A stretch of DNA of 42,980 bases, taken from contig RQOP01000091.1 in NCBI GenBank assembly GCA_008373095.1, forward strand, positions 1 through 42,980, given 5' to 3'. A program made the position numbers and the translations under genes. The DNA is from SAR202 cluster bacterium (lineage in GTDB: Bacteria > Chloroflexota > Dehalococcoidia > Lucifugimonadales > UBA826). Below the pieces are notes generated by a model. The model searched no databases and was not told the origin of the DNA. It saw only the letters and a program-made list of their open reading frames with translations. Of the stretch, positions 9,411 to 19,170 are shown one piece after another (positions within the stretch are counted from its first letter, which is position 1; every line of letters begins with the position of its first letter).

Positions 9411-10445
9411 GTGGTCTGGAAAACTGTCGGTCAGTCTGCTTCCATCGAACGCATTTCGAGAGCTGTAAATCTTAAAAGGCTGTCTCACGCTTATTTGATA
9501 TGCGGTGTGGCTGGCATAGGTAAACTGACATTTGCCCTTGATATAGCGAAGGTAGCCAACTGTCTTGAAATCGATGAAAATTTAGCCCCGTGTGGCTCCT
9601 GTAATCAATGTCACAGAATCGATTCCTACAATCATACTGACGTACATGTTTACGGTGTTAGGAAAGATCCTAAGGAGGCAGACCGATCTGCCACTATGGT
9701 TACAATCGAACAACTCAGAGAAGATTTTCTAAAACAGGTTCACCGGAAGCCATATGAAGGGCGGACTAGGGTTTTTATTATCACCGCAGTTGAGGGTATG
9801 AGATCAGAGCAATCCAATATTTTGCTTAAGACTTTGGAAGAGCCTCCCGAAAATGTGATGATTATATTGCTGGCACAAAATCCCAATAATCTTTTAGCGA
9901 CGATAGTCTCGAGGTGTCAGGTTCTGACGCTAGAACCAGTTTCCGAGTCAGAAATTCAGCAATATTTAAGTTCCATTGCTTTGGATACAGATGTCCCATT
10001 AGAGGAGATAGTAAAGCTTTCTAGGGGTCGACCAGAATGGGCACTTCGAGCAGCCACAAATTCTGACATCTTGGAAAATGTAGAAACAAACTTGAATCTT
10101 TTTATAGAATGCTTAACAAGTGGTCTCAGCGAAAGATTCAATCTTTCGAGAAATTTATCTAGTCAATTTTCGCGAGACAGAGAATCTGTATATGAATTTC
10201 TTGATACGGCCTTAACTTGGATGAGAGATGTTTTACTTTTCAGCAATGAAAGGATTTCTGAGGTCATCCATATTTCTAGAAATGATCAAATTGGCCAATT
10301 TTCTGACATGTTGGACCCTGCAGATATTTTAGAGGTTTTAAAGCTTATAAGAATTACTATCGACAACCTCAGAAAAAACGTAACTTCAAGTCTTGTTTTA
10401 GATAATCTGATGTTGAAGCTTCCGACTGTAAATCTGTCGAATTGA
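9411..10445 (+). CDS. holB: DNA polymerase III delta' subunit
   Basis: CGVAGIGKLTFALDIA P-loop, CGSCNQCHRID zinc motif, NILLKTLEEPPENVMIIL, IVSRCQVLTLEP. Confidence 0.93.
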   Translation: MVWKTVGQSASIERISRAVNLKRLSHAYLICGVAGIGKLTFALDIAKVANCLEIDENLAPCGSCNQCHRIDSYNHTDVHVYGVRKDPKEADRSATMVTIEQLREDFLKQVHRKPYEGRTRVFIITAVEGMRSEQSNILLKTLEEPPENVMIILLAQNPNNLLATIVSRCQVLTLEPVSESEIQQYLSSIALDTDVPLEEIVKLSRGRPEWALRAATNSDILENVETNLNLFIECLTSGLSERFNLSRNLSSQFSRDRESVYEFLDTALTWMRDVLLFSNERISEVIHISRNDQIGQFSDMLDPADILEVLKLIRITIDNLRKNVTSSLVLDNLMLKLPTVNLSN

Positions 10446-10464
10446 CCAAAATCCTAGCCTGCAA

Positions 10465-11016
10465 TTAGTTTTTCCAGGGTATGAACGGCGACCACTCATC
10501 TTCTAGCTTTCTGTGGTAGAAGATGTAGTAAGGGTTTGGCTTTGGAGCGGATGGAAGCCTAAGCAATGTCATTTGAGCTTCCTTTGGTGTTCTTTCAGCT
10601 TTGTTGTGGTTACATTTCATACAGGCGCTAACTACATTTTCCCATACATGTTTTCCATTTCTGGATCTGGGTATCATATGGTCGATGGTTAACTTTTTGG
10701 TTGATACTCCACAATACTGACATGTAAAGTTATCTCTATAAAATAATGCTTGGCGTGAGAGTCTTCTTTCAACCATGGGCTTTTTGACCATATAGTAAAG
10801 TCTGACTACCGAAGGCATTGGGAATGCCTCGCTTGAACTTCTTATTTCGCCTCGCCCGTTTACTATCAGCTCAGCTTTTCCCCTGCCCATTAGTACAATT
10901 GCCCTTCTGACGCTACAAATGTTTAAGGGTTGGTAGTTTTGGTTTAAGACCAGAACAGGTGATTCTATTGTGGAGGCTGAGGCTGTGGTCATCCTTCTAT
11001 TCAAGCTTCGAATCAA
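10465..11016 (-). CDS. Standalone HNH endonuclease family protein
   Basis: VLVLNQNYQPLNICSVRRAIVLMGRGKAELI, CQYCGVSTKKLTIDHMIPRSRNGKHVWENVVSACMKCNHNKAERTP. The true start may be the ATG at 10992. Confidence 0.93.
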   Translation of the reverse strand: MIRSLNRRMTTASASTIESPVLVLNQNYQPLNICSVRRAIVLMGRGKAELIVNGRGEIRSSSEAFPMPSVVRLYYMVKKPMVERRLSRQALFYRDNFTCQYCGVSTKKLTIDHMIPRSRNGKHVWENVVSACMKCNHNKAERTPKEAQMTLLRLPSAPKPNPYYIFYHRKLEDEWSPFIPWKN

Positions 11017-11683
11017 GTATTTTGATCGCAGTCATATAGTCTGTTGGTATGATTCCGAAGGCGTCGTCGGGCGTTATTTGGAGTACAGAAACAAAGATAG
11101 GGGCAATTGTTGAGTCAATTAAGGCATCTTCTATAGAGGTCCTAGTATTTTCTATCTTTGCATCTATTCCCTCTATGACGAGAATTTCTCCATTTGATAT
11201 TAGAGAACTGCCGGGAACATTTGGTAGTTCATGAAAGTCATAGGCCAGCCTAGTAAGACCTGCTATTGTCACAGAGCAAATTATGACTCCAACAATCAAA
11301 CCTAAAATTATTCCAGCTATTCGGCTAAATCCCAAAGTCGCTACATCAATGACCGTCAAAAATGGCTTGATGAATTTGAGTATTATTTTTGTTACGACAA
11401 GGGTTAAAATCAGGATAATTACATAAGCTACTATAGTGGTGGTTGTGTCAATACTAAGATTGACACCACTAAGTTCACTGACAGCTTTTACTGAATCTGA
11501 TTGAAGGCCGAGGGCGTCACCTATAAGTTCGCCAATAGTTTGTGACACTTCTCCGGAAATTCTCCAGCCAATCAAAATTCCAATACCATATATGGCGGCG
11601 ACAAATATTCCCGTTTTCAAACCCCAGTACATGGACACAATAAGGATGCCCAATATGACAAAATCTAACCAATTCATATTCAA
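10997..11683 (-). CDS. CvpA family membrane protein
   Basis: N-terminal LDFVILGILIVSMYWGLKTGIFVAAIYGIGILIGW and several TM segments typical of CvpA. Confidence 0.8.
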   Translation of the reverse strand: MNMNWLDFVILGILIVSMYWGLKTGIFVAAIYGIGILIGWRISGEVSQTIGELIGDALGLQSDSVKAVSELSGVNLSIDTTTTIVAYVIILILTLVVTKIILKFIKPFLTVIDVATLGFSRIAGIILGLIVGVIICSVTIAGLTRLAYDFHELPNVPGSSLISNGEILVIEGIDAKIENTRTSIEDALIDSTIAPIFVSVLQITPDDAFGIIPTDYMTAIKILDSKLE

Positions 11684-11770
11684 ACCTTATTTCGAGTCAT
11701 CTATTCAGAAAACAGCTTCAGTTTAGCATAAGGTTCCTTTCGTTTTACTTGACGAGGGTACCTTTAGGTA

Positions 11771-12709
11771 TTAGCTTCTTGGCGGTTCTACTGGGACCGG
11801 GTTTACAAGACCACTTCCTAGGGAAATTGGTACCAGTTTATCTAGCTCATCCAATGTCCATTTTCCGTCTTTATGAATGCTTTTTATTACGTGTCGCGGG
11901 GAATATAAAGATAAAGCCCATCCGCTTGTGCCAAAAACTTGACCTGTTATTCCTTCTGCGGCTTCAGAGGAAAGATATACTACCTTCGGTGCATTATTAG
12001 CCGGATCTCGATATTCCGGAGGGGGTTCAGACGGATTTACTACTGCTAATCCCACAGCTTCTCTTTGTTGCTGCCTTAACTCAGTGGTAGATTGGGGCAC
12101 AGTATCTGTCATCCTTGTGGATCCCCCAGGGTATACGGCATTCACCATTATGTTGTATTGCTCGAGCTCTTTTGATACTGCTCTTGTGAAGCCAACCATG
12201 CCTTCTTTGGCTGCGGCATAGTTTCCTTGGCCGGAGGCGCCTAAGCCCGAACCAGATGAAAATAACACTATTCTGCCATACCTGTTTTTTATCATGTGAG
12301 GTACAACATTTCTTACCATGTTGAATGCGCCGTAGAGGTGAACTTGTAGTACAAGATCCCATTCCTCTTCTGTCATGTTAAATATCATTCTGTCTCTGAG
12401 AATGCCTGCTGGATGGCATAGTATGTCGACCTGACCAAACGAATCTATTGCGGTCTGAACTATGTTGGCAGCACTGTCAAAATCCGCAACAGAATCATAT
12501 GAAGCTACAGCCTCACCACCTTCAGCTTTTATTTCATCCACGACTAAATCCGCAGGAGTAGCCGAGTCACCCGTGCCATCTACTGATCCACCAAGGTCAT
12601 TGACCACAACTTTTGCACCATCTCTAGCCAACCATAGCGCAACTTCTCTACCTATACCTCGCCCAGCACCAGTTACTATAGCTACTTTTCCTTCAACCCT
12701 TTTAGTCAC
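11771..12709 (-). CDS. SDR family oxidoreductase (HSD17B4-like (3R)-hydroxyacyl-CoA dehydrogenase type)
   Basis: TGAGRGIG, ADLVVDEIKAEGG, catalytic Ser region SSGSGLG and YAAAK are intact. Confidence 0.92.
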   Translation of the reverse strand: MTKRVEGKVAIVTGAGRGIGREVALWLARDGAKVVVNDLGGSVDGTGDSATPADLVVDEIKAEGGEAVASYDSVADFDSAANIVQTAIDSFGQVDILCHPAGILRDRMIFNMTEEEWDLVLQVHLYGAFNMVRNVVPHMIKNRYGRIVLFSSGSGLGASGQGNYAAAKEGMVGFTRAVSKELEQYNIMVNAVYPGGSTRMTDTVPQSTTELRQQQREAVGLAVVNPSEPPPEYRDPANNAPKVVYLSSEAAEGITGQVFGTSGWALSLYSPRHVIKSIHKDGKWTLDELDKLVPISLGSGLVNPVPVEPPRS

Positions 12710-12764
12710 CTTATCACCTCTCGAAGTTCTTTAATTTCTTATTGTTGATTTTCTACCCTTTGAA

Positions 12765-13688
12765 TCAGAAACCATATCCCATCATTTTGGGGAACAAAAC
12801 GTCCATTTCTTCCATTGTAAAGTTACCCCATTTGTTTACTACGTTCTCGATGTCGGGGTTAGAGTAGACATATAGACTTCCTCCTCTAACTCCCAATACG
12901 TATCCATTTATATTTGGTGCGGCTTCAGTGCATAGATATACTGCAAGAGGGGCTACATTTTCAGCATCGTCTGGCGATCCATCTCCTGACCAGCTGGGGA
13001 TTTCAGGTGATGGCCCTATGCCGGCTCTTTCATCCCTCGATGGGCCCGATATTTCAGGAACTCTGTGTTGATCTACTGCCCCAGGAAATAATCTGGTTTC
13101 GGCCATAGCTGATATAGCATTAGCTGTAACTCCATATTTACCTAGGTCTTTGGCAGTCGTTCTAGTTAATCCTATAATTCCTTCTGTAGCCGCTGCATAA
13201 TTTGAGCGTCCAACATCCCCTAGTCCGGAATCTGCAACCATGTTTACTACCCTGCCGGACCTTTGCTGACGGAATAATATTCCAGCAAATTTTGTGGTGG
13301 TGAAAACACTTTTAGAATTATTGCGTACGACTTGATCAAAATCGGATTCTGTCATCTGATAGATCATACGGTCTTTTAATGACCCCGCAGAGTTAACGAG
13401 AATATCGATTTGGCCATAGTTGTCTACACAGGCTTGTATTAAACTCTCTCCTCCTTCCATCGTAGATACATCTGAATAATTGGCTATAGCTTTTCCACCG
13501 GAAGATTTGATTTCGTCCACGACTCCATCTGCTGGTATGTTTGATGCACCAGTACCATCGACTTCCGTACCTTTGTCGTTGACGACAATGGAAGCCCCTT
13601 CTTCAGCGAGGAGTTTTGCGATACCCCTACCTATACCTCTTCCCCCACCGGTGACCACAGCTATCTTTCCTTCTAATCTATTTCCCAT
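12765..13688 (-). CDS. SDR family protein, tandem paralog, probably catalytically impaired (YAAAT, Ser lost)
   Basis: TGGGRGIG, DGVVDEIKSSGG. YAAAT replaces YAAAK, and the catalytic Ser position is Val when aligned with the neighbour. Confidence 0.9.
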   Translation of the reverse strand: MGNRLEGKIAVVTGGGRGIGRGIAKLLAEEGASIVVNDKGTEVDGTGASNIPADGVVDEIKSSGGKAIANYSDVSTMEGGESLIQACVDNYGQIDILVNSAGSLKDRMIYQMTESDFDQVVRNNSKSVFTTTKFAGILFRQQRSGRVVNMVADSGLGDVGRSNYAAATEGIIGLTRTTAKDLGKYGVTANAISAMAETRLFPGAVDQHRVPEISGPSRDERAGIGPSPEIPSWSGDGSPDDAENVAPLAVYLCTEAAPNINGYVLGVRGGSLYVYSNPDIENVVNKWGNFTMEEMDVLFPKMMGYGF

Positions 13689-13836
13689 TTTGTGACCGTC
13701 CTCTTTTAAATATTTTGAAGCTATATCGAATTATTCTGTGATTGGCGTTCTAGACTTGTGTCTAATCGGGCTCAATTATAAAAGCATAACTACATAAAAA
13801 TAAACATGGCACTCATTCAGGCTATCTATAGTCAAT

Positions 13837-14865
13837 TTATATTTTTGGATATTTCTTTAATGAAAGAAAATAAAGTCCCGTAGCGATAGCCTGAAAAGGA
13901 GATATAAGAGTTGAGACCAAAACATCCCCCAAAAGTAGAATGAAATCTGAATTAAGGTTTGATGAAACTAAATTTAGAGCATATGTTGGAATTGTCATCA
14001 GGATCAGTATGACAAGTCCGGTCCCAAAAGTTACCCACCACCTTTTGTCTACTAAGTCCCAACTTTTCTGAATAGATTGTGTAACGCCAGTATTGTCTAA
14101 GACCATCGACGGAAGAGCGAAATACCATCGGACTACTAAATAAATCAGAATTGGTATTCCTATCAATAATAAAGATAATATGAAAGGTATTATGAATAAG
14201 CCTATCAAGAATAGTGAAAGTAGCATCAATTTGCCGATCCGGGACAATGAGTAGTTGATGCAGATTATGGGTGAAACTTTTTCTGAGTTGGCGAATTGAG
14301 CAGACCCCACAATAATCGACATGATGGATATGAGATTTGCGACAAGTCCAATCGCTACAAAAAATACTATTGTAATTATTTTCCATATTGGTATTGCTTT
14401 GAATTCTGACAGCAAATTTTCAGAAATTTGACTGTCGTTGTATTGCTGAAAGTTTGATAGTGAAATTAATTCAGTTTCAAGTAAGGTTCGAATGATAATT
14501 CCAAGTATGAGAGTTGGTATTCCATTAATTAGGGCCAAAAATATGAAACTTCTAAAATTTTGTTTGTATGCTGAGACTGATGTAGAAATTAAATCAACTA
14601 GTTTTCCAGGTTCTGGTAGTATTTGGTCACTGTAAATAGCATTTTTGTCAGATTCAAGGAGCTTGGCGGAAGAGTCATCTAGATCTTTAGAGTCATATCT
14701 TGTTTCAAGGCTACTAGAAACAATTTGGCCACAATTTTTACAGAAAGTTTGATTTTTGTTTATTTCTCCACAACGATCACATTCGATTCCCAAATCGTTG
14801 CCACAGCCACCACAGAACAGACTTGTCGGATCATTTTCAAATTTGCAATGTTCGCAGGAGGACAT
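13837..14865 (-). CDS. Zinc-ribbon membrane protein (double zinc ribbon plus polytopic membrane domain)
   Basis: Four CxxC knuckles at the N-terminus (CEHC, CGGC, CDRC, CKNC), then several TM helices. Confidence 0.75.
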   Translation of the reverse strand: MSSCEHCKFENDPTSLFCGGCGNDLGIECDRCGEINKNQTFCKNCGQIVSSSLETRYDSKDLDDSSAKLLESDKNAIYSDQILPEPGKLVDLISTSVSAYKQNFRSFIFLALINGIPTLILGIIIRTLLETELISLSNFQQYNDSQISENLLSEFKAIPIWKIITIVFFVAIGLVANLISIMSIIVGSAQFANSEKVSPIICINYSLSRIGKLMLLSLFLIGLFIIPFILSLLLIGIPILIYLVVRWYFALPSMVLDNTGVTQSIQKSWDLVDKRWWVTFGTGLVILILMTIPTYALNLVSSNLNSDFILLLGDVLVSTLISPFQAIATGLYFLSLKKYPKI

Positions 14866-14869
14866 TGCC

Positions 14870-17521
14870 TTATACAGGGTTGCCGTACATATCTATATGC
14901 TTAACGAGATACCCTAATTCCTCCAAACCTGTCTCCACTTTATCCCGGTCTCCTACGACTATTATTTTGGTTTCATCAAGAGAGAGGTGTTTCGATGCAG
15001 ATTCTCTCACTTCATCCACCGTCAGGTCAGATATCTTCTTAATATTAGCTTCAAAGTGATTTATAGGTAGATTGAATCCTGCCATATTGAGCAATTGATT
15101 TACAATTTGTTGATTTGATTCAAATTGTGATGGGACGCTCTTAATCAAACCTTCTTTGGCTTTTCTGAATTCTTCAAGGCCGATCTCTTTACCTTCCCTA
15201 ATATCACCCAGCTCCTTTAAGGTCTCAAAAACCGACTCTTTGGTTACTTCTGTCTGTACGCTTCCTCTTGCTAGGAATATAGAAAATGGCTTCATCCATT
15301 CGATAGAGGAATGGAACCCATAGCTGTATCCCTTATCTTGTCGCAGGTTCATGTTTAGGCGACTTGAATAATCTCCACCGAGTATGTAGTTCACAAAAGC
15401 GAGGGCATAATAGTCAGGATGTTCTCTAGGGATCGATATATGACCTGCTCTTAATATCGATTGAGCTGAACCAGGTCTGTCAACAAGATAAATAACAGGG
15501 CCATTTTGATCCGTCTTCTGTAGTTCCAATTCGGGAACCATATTTTTCTGTTTATTTGGGAGTTCTCCAAATTTTTCATTTAGTAAGTTAATAGCATCAT
15601 CAGGGGATATATCTCCCACCACAAGAAATGTTTTGGTGGAGTTGTGAAGCATATCTTGATATTGACTTTGGATAGCATCCCTATTGATGGAACTTACACT
15701 TGTTTCGTTGCCGCTGATGGTATGGCCATAGGATGATTCGGAACCAAGCAAAATGGATCTAGTTGCGATCGCTGCTGTCGCATCGGCGCTATCTTGGATT
15801 GACTGTAGATCAGCCAGTTTCTCATTCCTAATTCGTTCTATCTCTTCAGTCGGGAAAATGGGATTGAAAATTGCGTCTGAAACTATTTCTAGTCCCTTAC
15901 TAGTATTATCTGATACTCCTGAAACAGCTATGAAAGTATGCTCTCTGGATACATCCTTCGTAAGGTAAGATCCCAGAAACTCGATTTCATTTGCGATCTG
16001 TGAGCTGCTTCTACTCGGAGTTCCCTCAAACAGCATGTCGATCATGAATTGTGATAGGCCAGAATTTTCTTCAGGATCATTTGTTGATCCAGTGTCTAGG
16101 AGAAGTCCAATGTTAGTTAAAGGTAATTGAGGACGATGAACCATCAACACTTTTATTCCATTATTTAAGAACATTTCTTTCGGCTCGGGTGGTACAAAAG
16201 CCGTTGGAGTCGAGGGTCCTGGTGTTTTGCTTCTATCAATTTGTGAACTGATAGATTTATTGTCACTGAGTGGTTTTACATTTAAGCCGACAAAATTGTC
16301 ATTTAACAGTTGCGCCGCCTTCGAAATATCTTGGGCGGTTACTTTTTTATATCTTTCCAGATCATTTTCTATAAGACTTGGGTCACCGGCCATAACATTA
16401 AAATGGTTTAGTTGATCTGCCTTACCCCCAAAACCTCCGATCTTTTCCAATTGACTTATATGGTAGGAGAGTATTCTGTTATGAGCTCTTTCCATTTCTT
16501 CGTCAGAGGGAGGTACGTCAGATATATCCCGCAAGGATTCTTGTATATCTGAATAAATGTCTTCGGTCGAGATACCTGGATTTGCTGTAGCAATTATATG
16601 AAATTCACCCGATATTTCTTGACCATGGTGATAGGCTCGTATATCTCTGGTGTTTTGTTTTTCGTAGACAAGTTTTCGCTCCAACCTGGAGCTTCTTCCA
16701 TCTGACATAATCACTGAAAGTACATCCAATGCGGCCTGTTCTTCAGTGAATTCAGGCTTCGTTGGCCATGCGAGGTACAATCTGGGCAGGCTTACGGAGT
16801 CTTCTAGAGTTGCCCATGTTTGACCCTTTAGGGCAGAATCCATTTGGTGGAACCTGTCTATTGTTGGCCCAGGGGGTAAATTCCCGAAGTACTGTTCAGC
16901 TAAGCTGAGGGTGCGCTGTGGGTCTATGTCTCCTGCTATCGCAATACTTGCATTGGATGGATGATAAAACTTTCTAAAAAAATCTTTCACGTCTTCGATG
17001 TCTGCTCGATCCAAATCCTCTTGGGAACCTATGGTAGGCCAGTTATATGGATGAGGTATTGGGAAAAGCAATTCTTGGAGCTTAAGATAAGCCATTCCAT
17101 ACGGCCTATTTTCGTAACTCTGCCTTCTTTCGTTTTTTACTACTTCCCTCTGCAAATCGAATCTACCTTGGTCCAAGGCTTCTAGTAGGAATCCCATCCT
17201 GTCTGATTCCAGCCAAAAGGCTAATTCCAGATAGTTTGAAGGCAAATTTTCCCAATAATTTGTTCTGTCGTTAGTTGTGGACCCGTTGACTAGAGCACCT
17301 ATTTCCTGAAGTGGGCCGAAATAATCATTATTGTGATTTTTGGAGCCCTCAAACATTACATGTTCAAATAGATGTGCGAATCCTGTTTTTCCTGGAACCT
17401 CATTTTTCGATCCCACGTGGTACCAGACATTAACCGCAACAGTTGGAACTGTTTTGTCGACGTGGGTAATTACGTCCAGACCATTTTCGAGAGTGTGTTT
17501 TTCGAACGGGATGGAGATCAT
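14870..17521 (-). CDS. M16 family metallopeptidase, two-domain fusion
   Basis: N-half HLFEHVMFEGSKN (HxxEH) with REVVKNERRQ. C-half has the M16 fold but GLSQFMIDMLFEGT, with no HxxEH. Confidence 0.95.
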   Translation of the reverse strand: MISIPFEKHTLENGLDVITHVDKTVPTVAVNVWYHVGSKNEVPGKTGFAHLFEHVMFEGSKNHNNDYFGPLQEIGALVNGSTTNDRTNYWENLPSNYLELAFWLESDRMGFLLEALDQGRFDLQREVVKNERRQSYENRPYGMAYLKLQELLFPIPHPYNWPTIGSQEDLDRADIEDVKDFFRKFYHPSNASIAIAGDIDPQRTLSLAEQYFGNLPPGPTIDRFHQMDSALKGQTWATLEDSVSLPRLYLAWPTKPEFTEEQAALDVLSVIMSDGRSSRLERKLVYEKQNTRDIRAYHHGQEISGEFHIIATANPGISTEDIYSDIQESLRDISDVPPSDEEMERAHNRILSYHISQLEKIGGFGGKADQLNHFNVMAGDPSLIENDLERYKKVTAQDISKAAQLLNDNFVGLNVKPLSDNKSISSQIDRSKTPGPSTPTAFVPPEPKEMFLNNGIKVLMVHRPQLPLTNIGLLLDTGSTNDPEENSGLSQFMIDMLFEGTPSRSSSQIANEIEFLGSYLTKDVSREHTFIAVSGVSDNTSKGLEIVSDAIFNPIFPTEEIERIRNEKLADLQSIQDSADATAAIATRSILLGSESSYGHTISGNETSVSSINRDAIQSQYQDMLHNSTKTFLVVGDISPDDAINLLNEKFGELPNKQKNMVPELELQKTDQNGPVIYLVDRPGSAQSILRAGHISIPREHPDYYALAFVNYILGGDYSSRLNMNLRQDKGYSYGFHSSIEWMKPFSIFLARGSVQTEVTKESVFETLKELGDIREGKEIGLEEFRKAKEGLIKSVPSQFESNQQIVNQLLNMAGFNLPINHFEANIKKISDLTVDEVRESASKHLSLDETKIIVVGDRDKVETGLEELGYLVKHIDMYGNPV

Positions 17522-17524
17522 ATT

Positions 17525-17959
17525 CTAAGGTTTGTTGGGAAGGGCTATTATTCCCGTGCCGATGACGAGTTTTACCCCGTCAGAATTTTCCATGACCACA
17601 TCACATTCTATTTTAGTGCTTTCTCCGGTCTCGTCCTTATCTGTCACGATTCCACTGAAAGTAAGTTCTTTGTTGTGCGGGACGGTTTGCCGGAACACAA
17701 CATCTATTTTTAAAAGACAAACTGTTTCTGACCAGTCAGTAAGTACTTGGGACATCAAGGCAATGTTCATTGGCCCAGGTACAATGGCTTCAGGTAGGCC
17801 TTCGCTGTTGGCGAATTCTTTTGAAGTAAACCGTGAAGGAGCGACTTTTTTTTCCCTAATGGAGACGAATTGAATTACATCATCGTCTGAAACTGACCTA
17901 GTTATAGGTCCAATTTCATCTCCAATGTCAACGTCTTCAAAATACAGATTCTTACTCAT
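17525..17959 (-). CDS. MaoC-like hot-dog dehydratase (C-terminal type)
   Basis: YFEDVDIGDEIGPITRSVSDDDVIQFVSI. Overlaps the next upstream hot-dog gene by 4 nt. Confidence 0.8.
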   Translation of the reverse strand: MSKNLYFEDVDIGDEIGPITRSVSDDDVIQFVSIREKKVAPSRFTSKEFANSEGLPEAIVPGPMNIALMSQVLTDWSETVCLLKIDVVFRQTVPHNKELTFSGIVTDKDETGESTKIECDVVMENSDGVKLVIGTGIIALPNKP

Positions 17960-18420
17960 CTACTTTTATTCCTTCTAACAAAAGATTCCGTCACTAATGC
18001 TACAGTCGTATCGTCCTGATTCTTGAAATGCGTTTCCCAGACAGCAAAGACCATCTTTCCGGATCTTCCTGTTTTGGCGTATACGTTATCCAGCTTGGTG
18101 CTTGCGGATAGTACGTCTCCTGGCCGTATTTCGGCCTTACATTCAATTGATTGGCCTGCGAAGAAACTTATTTCTCCGAATTCAAGTTTTATGTCAGGTC
18201 TCGAAACTCCCGAAACAAAAACGTTGCAAATTGTCGAAGGAGCAACGATGTCCCCTTCACCGTTCTCATCACCCACATATCTGGGATTTGTCTCCCCTGT
18301 TGATTTAGCGAAGCCCAGTAACATTTCACGCGTCAATTCGAAAGTTCCTATGTCTGTTTCTACCCCAAGCAGACTTCTGTCGTATACGATTCCCTCATCG
18401 GTGGTCATGTTTTGCTCCAC
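17956..18420 (-). CDS. FAS1-like / MaoC N-terminal hot-dog dehydratase
   Basis: FELTREMLLGFAKSTGETNPRYVGD...IVAPSTICNVF, IRPGDVLSASTKLDNVYAKTGRSGKMVFAVWETHFKNQ. Confidence 0.82.
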   Translation of the reverse strand: MEQNMTTDEGIVYDRSLLGVETDIGTFELTREMLLGFAKSTGETNPRYVGDENGEGDIVAPSTICNVFVSGVSRPDIKLEFGEISFFAGQSIECKAEIRPGDVLSASTKLDNVYAKTGRSGKMVFAVWETHFKNQDDTTVALVTESFVRRNKSR

Positions 18421-18428
18421 AATTCCTT

Positions 18429-19070
18429 CTATTTATCAAGTCTTACAGCTTTAAAGGACCCGTTTCGGAGTTCCTCAACTAGATCATATTCATCAGAAAT
18501 GTCTTTTTCAAAATTTGTCATACAAGTGCCAATTGCACTAACGATATGGGCGTCACTTCCACCGGTGCCTTGGTATCCCTTAGCATCAATTAATAACTCC
18601 GCTTTTTCACCTTCACCTGGTCTGTTTGATCCGTTGAGTCTTTCCACAGTCTTAACAGTTTCAAAACCTGTAACGCCTTTGTCTAGGTATTCTGCAAACC
18701 CAATTCCAGCTCGTCCAGGATGAGCCGGAATCGCAATCGCTCCATACGTATCGCAGCAATCTACCAGTTTCTGTGCACTCATATTAACATCTGAAAAATC
18801 TATTTTGTTGGTGAGTTCTTCTGAAATTCCATAAACTAAAAAGTGCCCAGTGTCTGTGTCTAGTTCAGCACCTTTCAAAATTATCAGGCCACTTTCAGAC
18901 GCCAAACTACTGTAGTTGACACTATGATTAAATTGCCTGTGCTCTGTTAAGACAAATCCATCTATGGATTTACCTTTCTTCCTTAGCACATTAGCCCATT
19001 TTATGTATTGTTCTACAGTTGCTCTAGAATCGTCTGATGCAACTGAGTGAGTGTGTAAATCAAGGAGCAT
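18429..19070 (-). CDS. PHP domain metal-dependent phosphoesterase-like
   Basis: LDLHTHSVASDDS, LTEHRQF, GAELDTDTGH, AIPAHPGR, GGSDAHIVSAIGTCMT. Confidence 0.92.
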   Translation of the reverse strand: MLLDLHTHSVASDDSRATVEQYIKWANVLRKKGKSIDGFVLTEHRQFNHSVNYSSLASESGLIILKGAELDTDTGHFLVYGISEELTNKIDFSDVNMSAQKLVDCCDTYGAIAIPAHPGRAGIGFAEYLDKGVTGFETVKTVERLNGSNRPGEGEKAELLIDAKGYQGTGGSDAHIVSAIGTCMTNFEKDISDEYDLVEELRNGSFKAVRLDK

Positions 19071-19170
19071 AACAGGTTTGAATGTTAGGTCAGCACTTCA
19101 CTCTAGTCAAGAAATTAATGTATTAAACTAACAGAATTATATCCATCGGATACTAAAAATAAGGAAGTGG

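Noticed and set aside
12765-13688. Second SDR as a decaying pseudogene
   Set aside because: The frame is fully open, fold motifs are conserved and a start context is present, so a catalytically inactive but maintained subunit is more likely.
12462-13695. Plus-strand ORFs opposite the SDR pair (90, 64, 71 aa)
   Set aside because: Similar Pro/Ser-rich translations on both copies simply reflect the antisense of homologous SDR N-termini.
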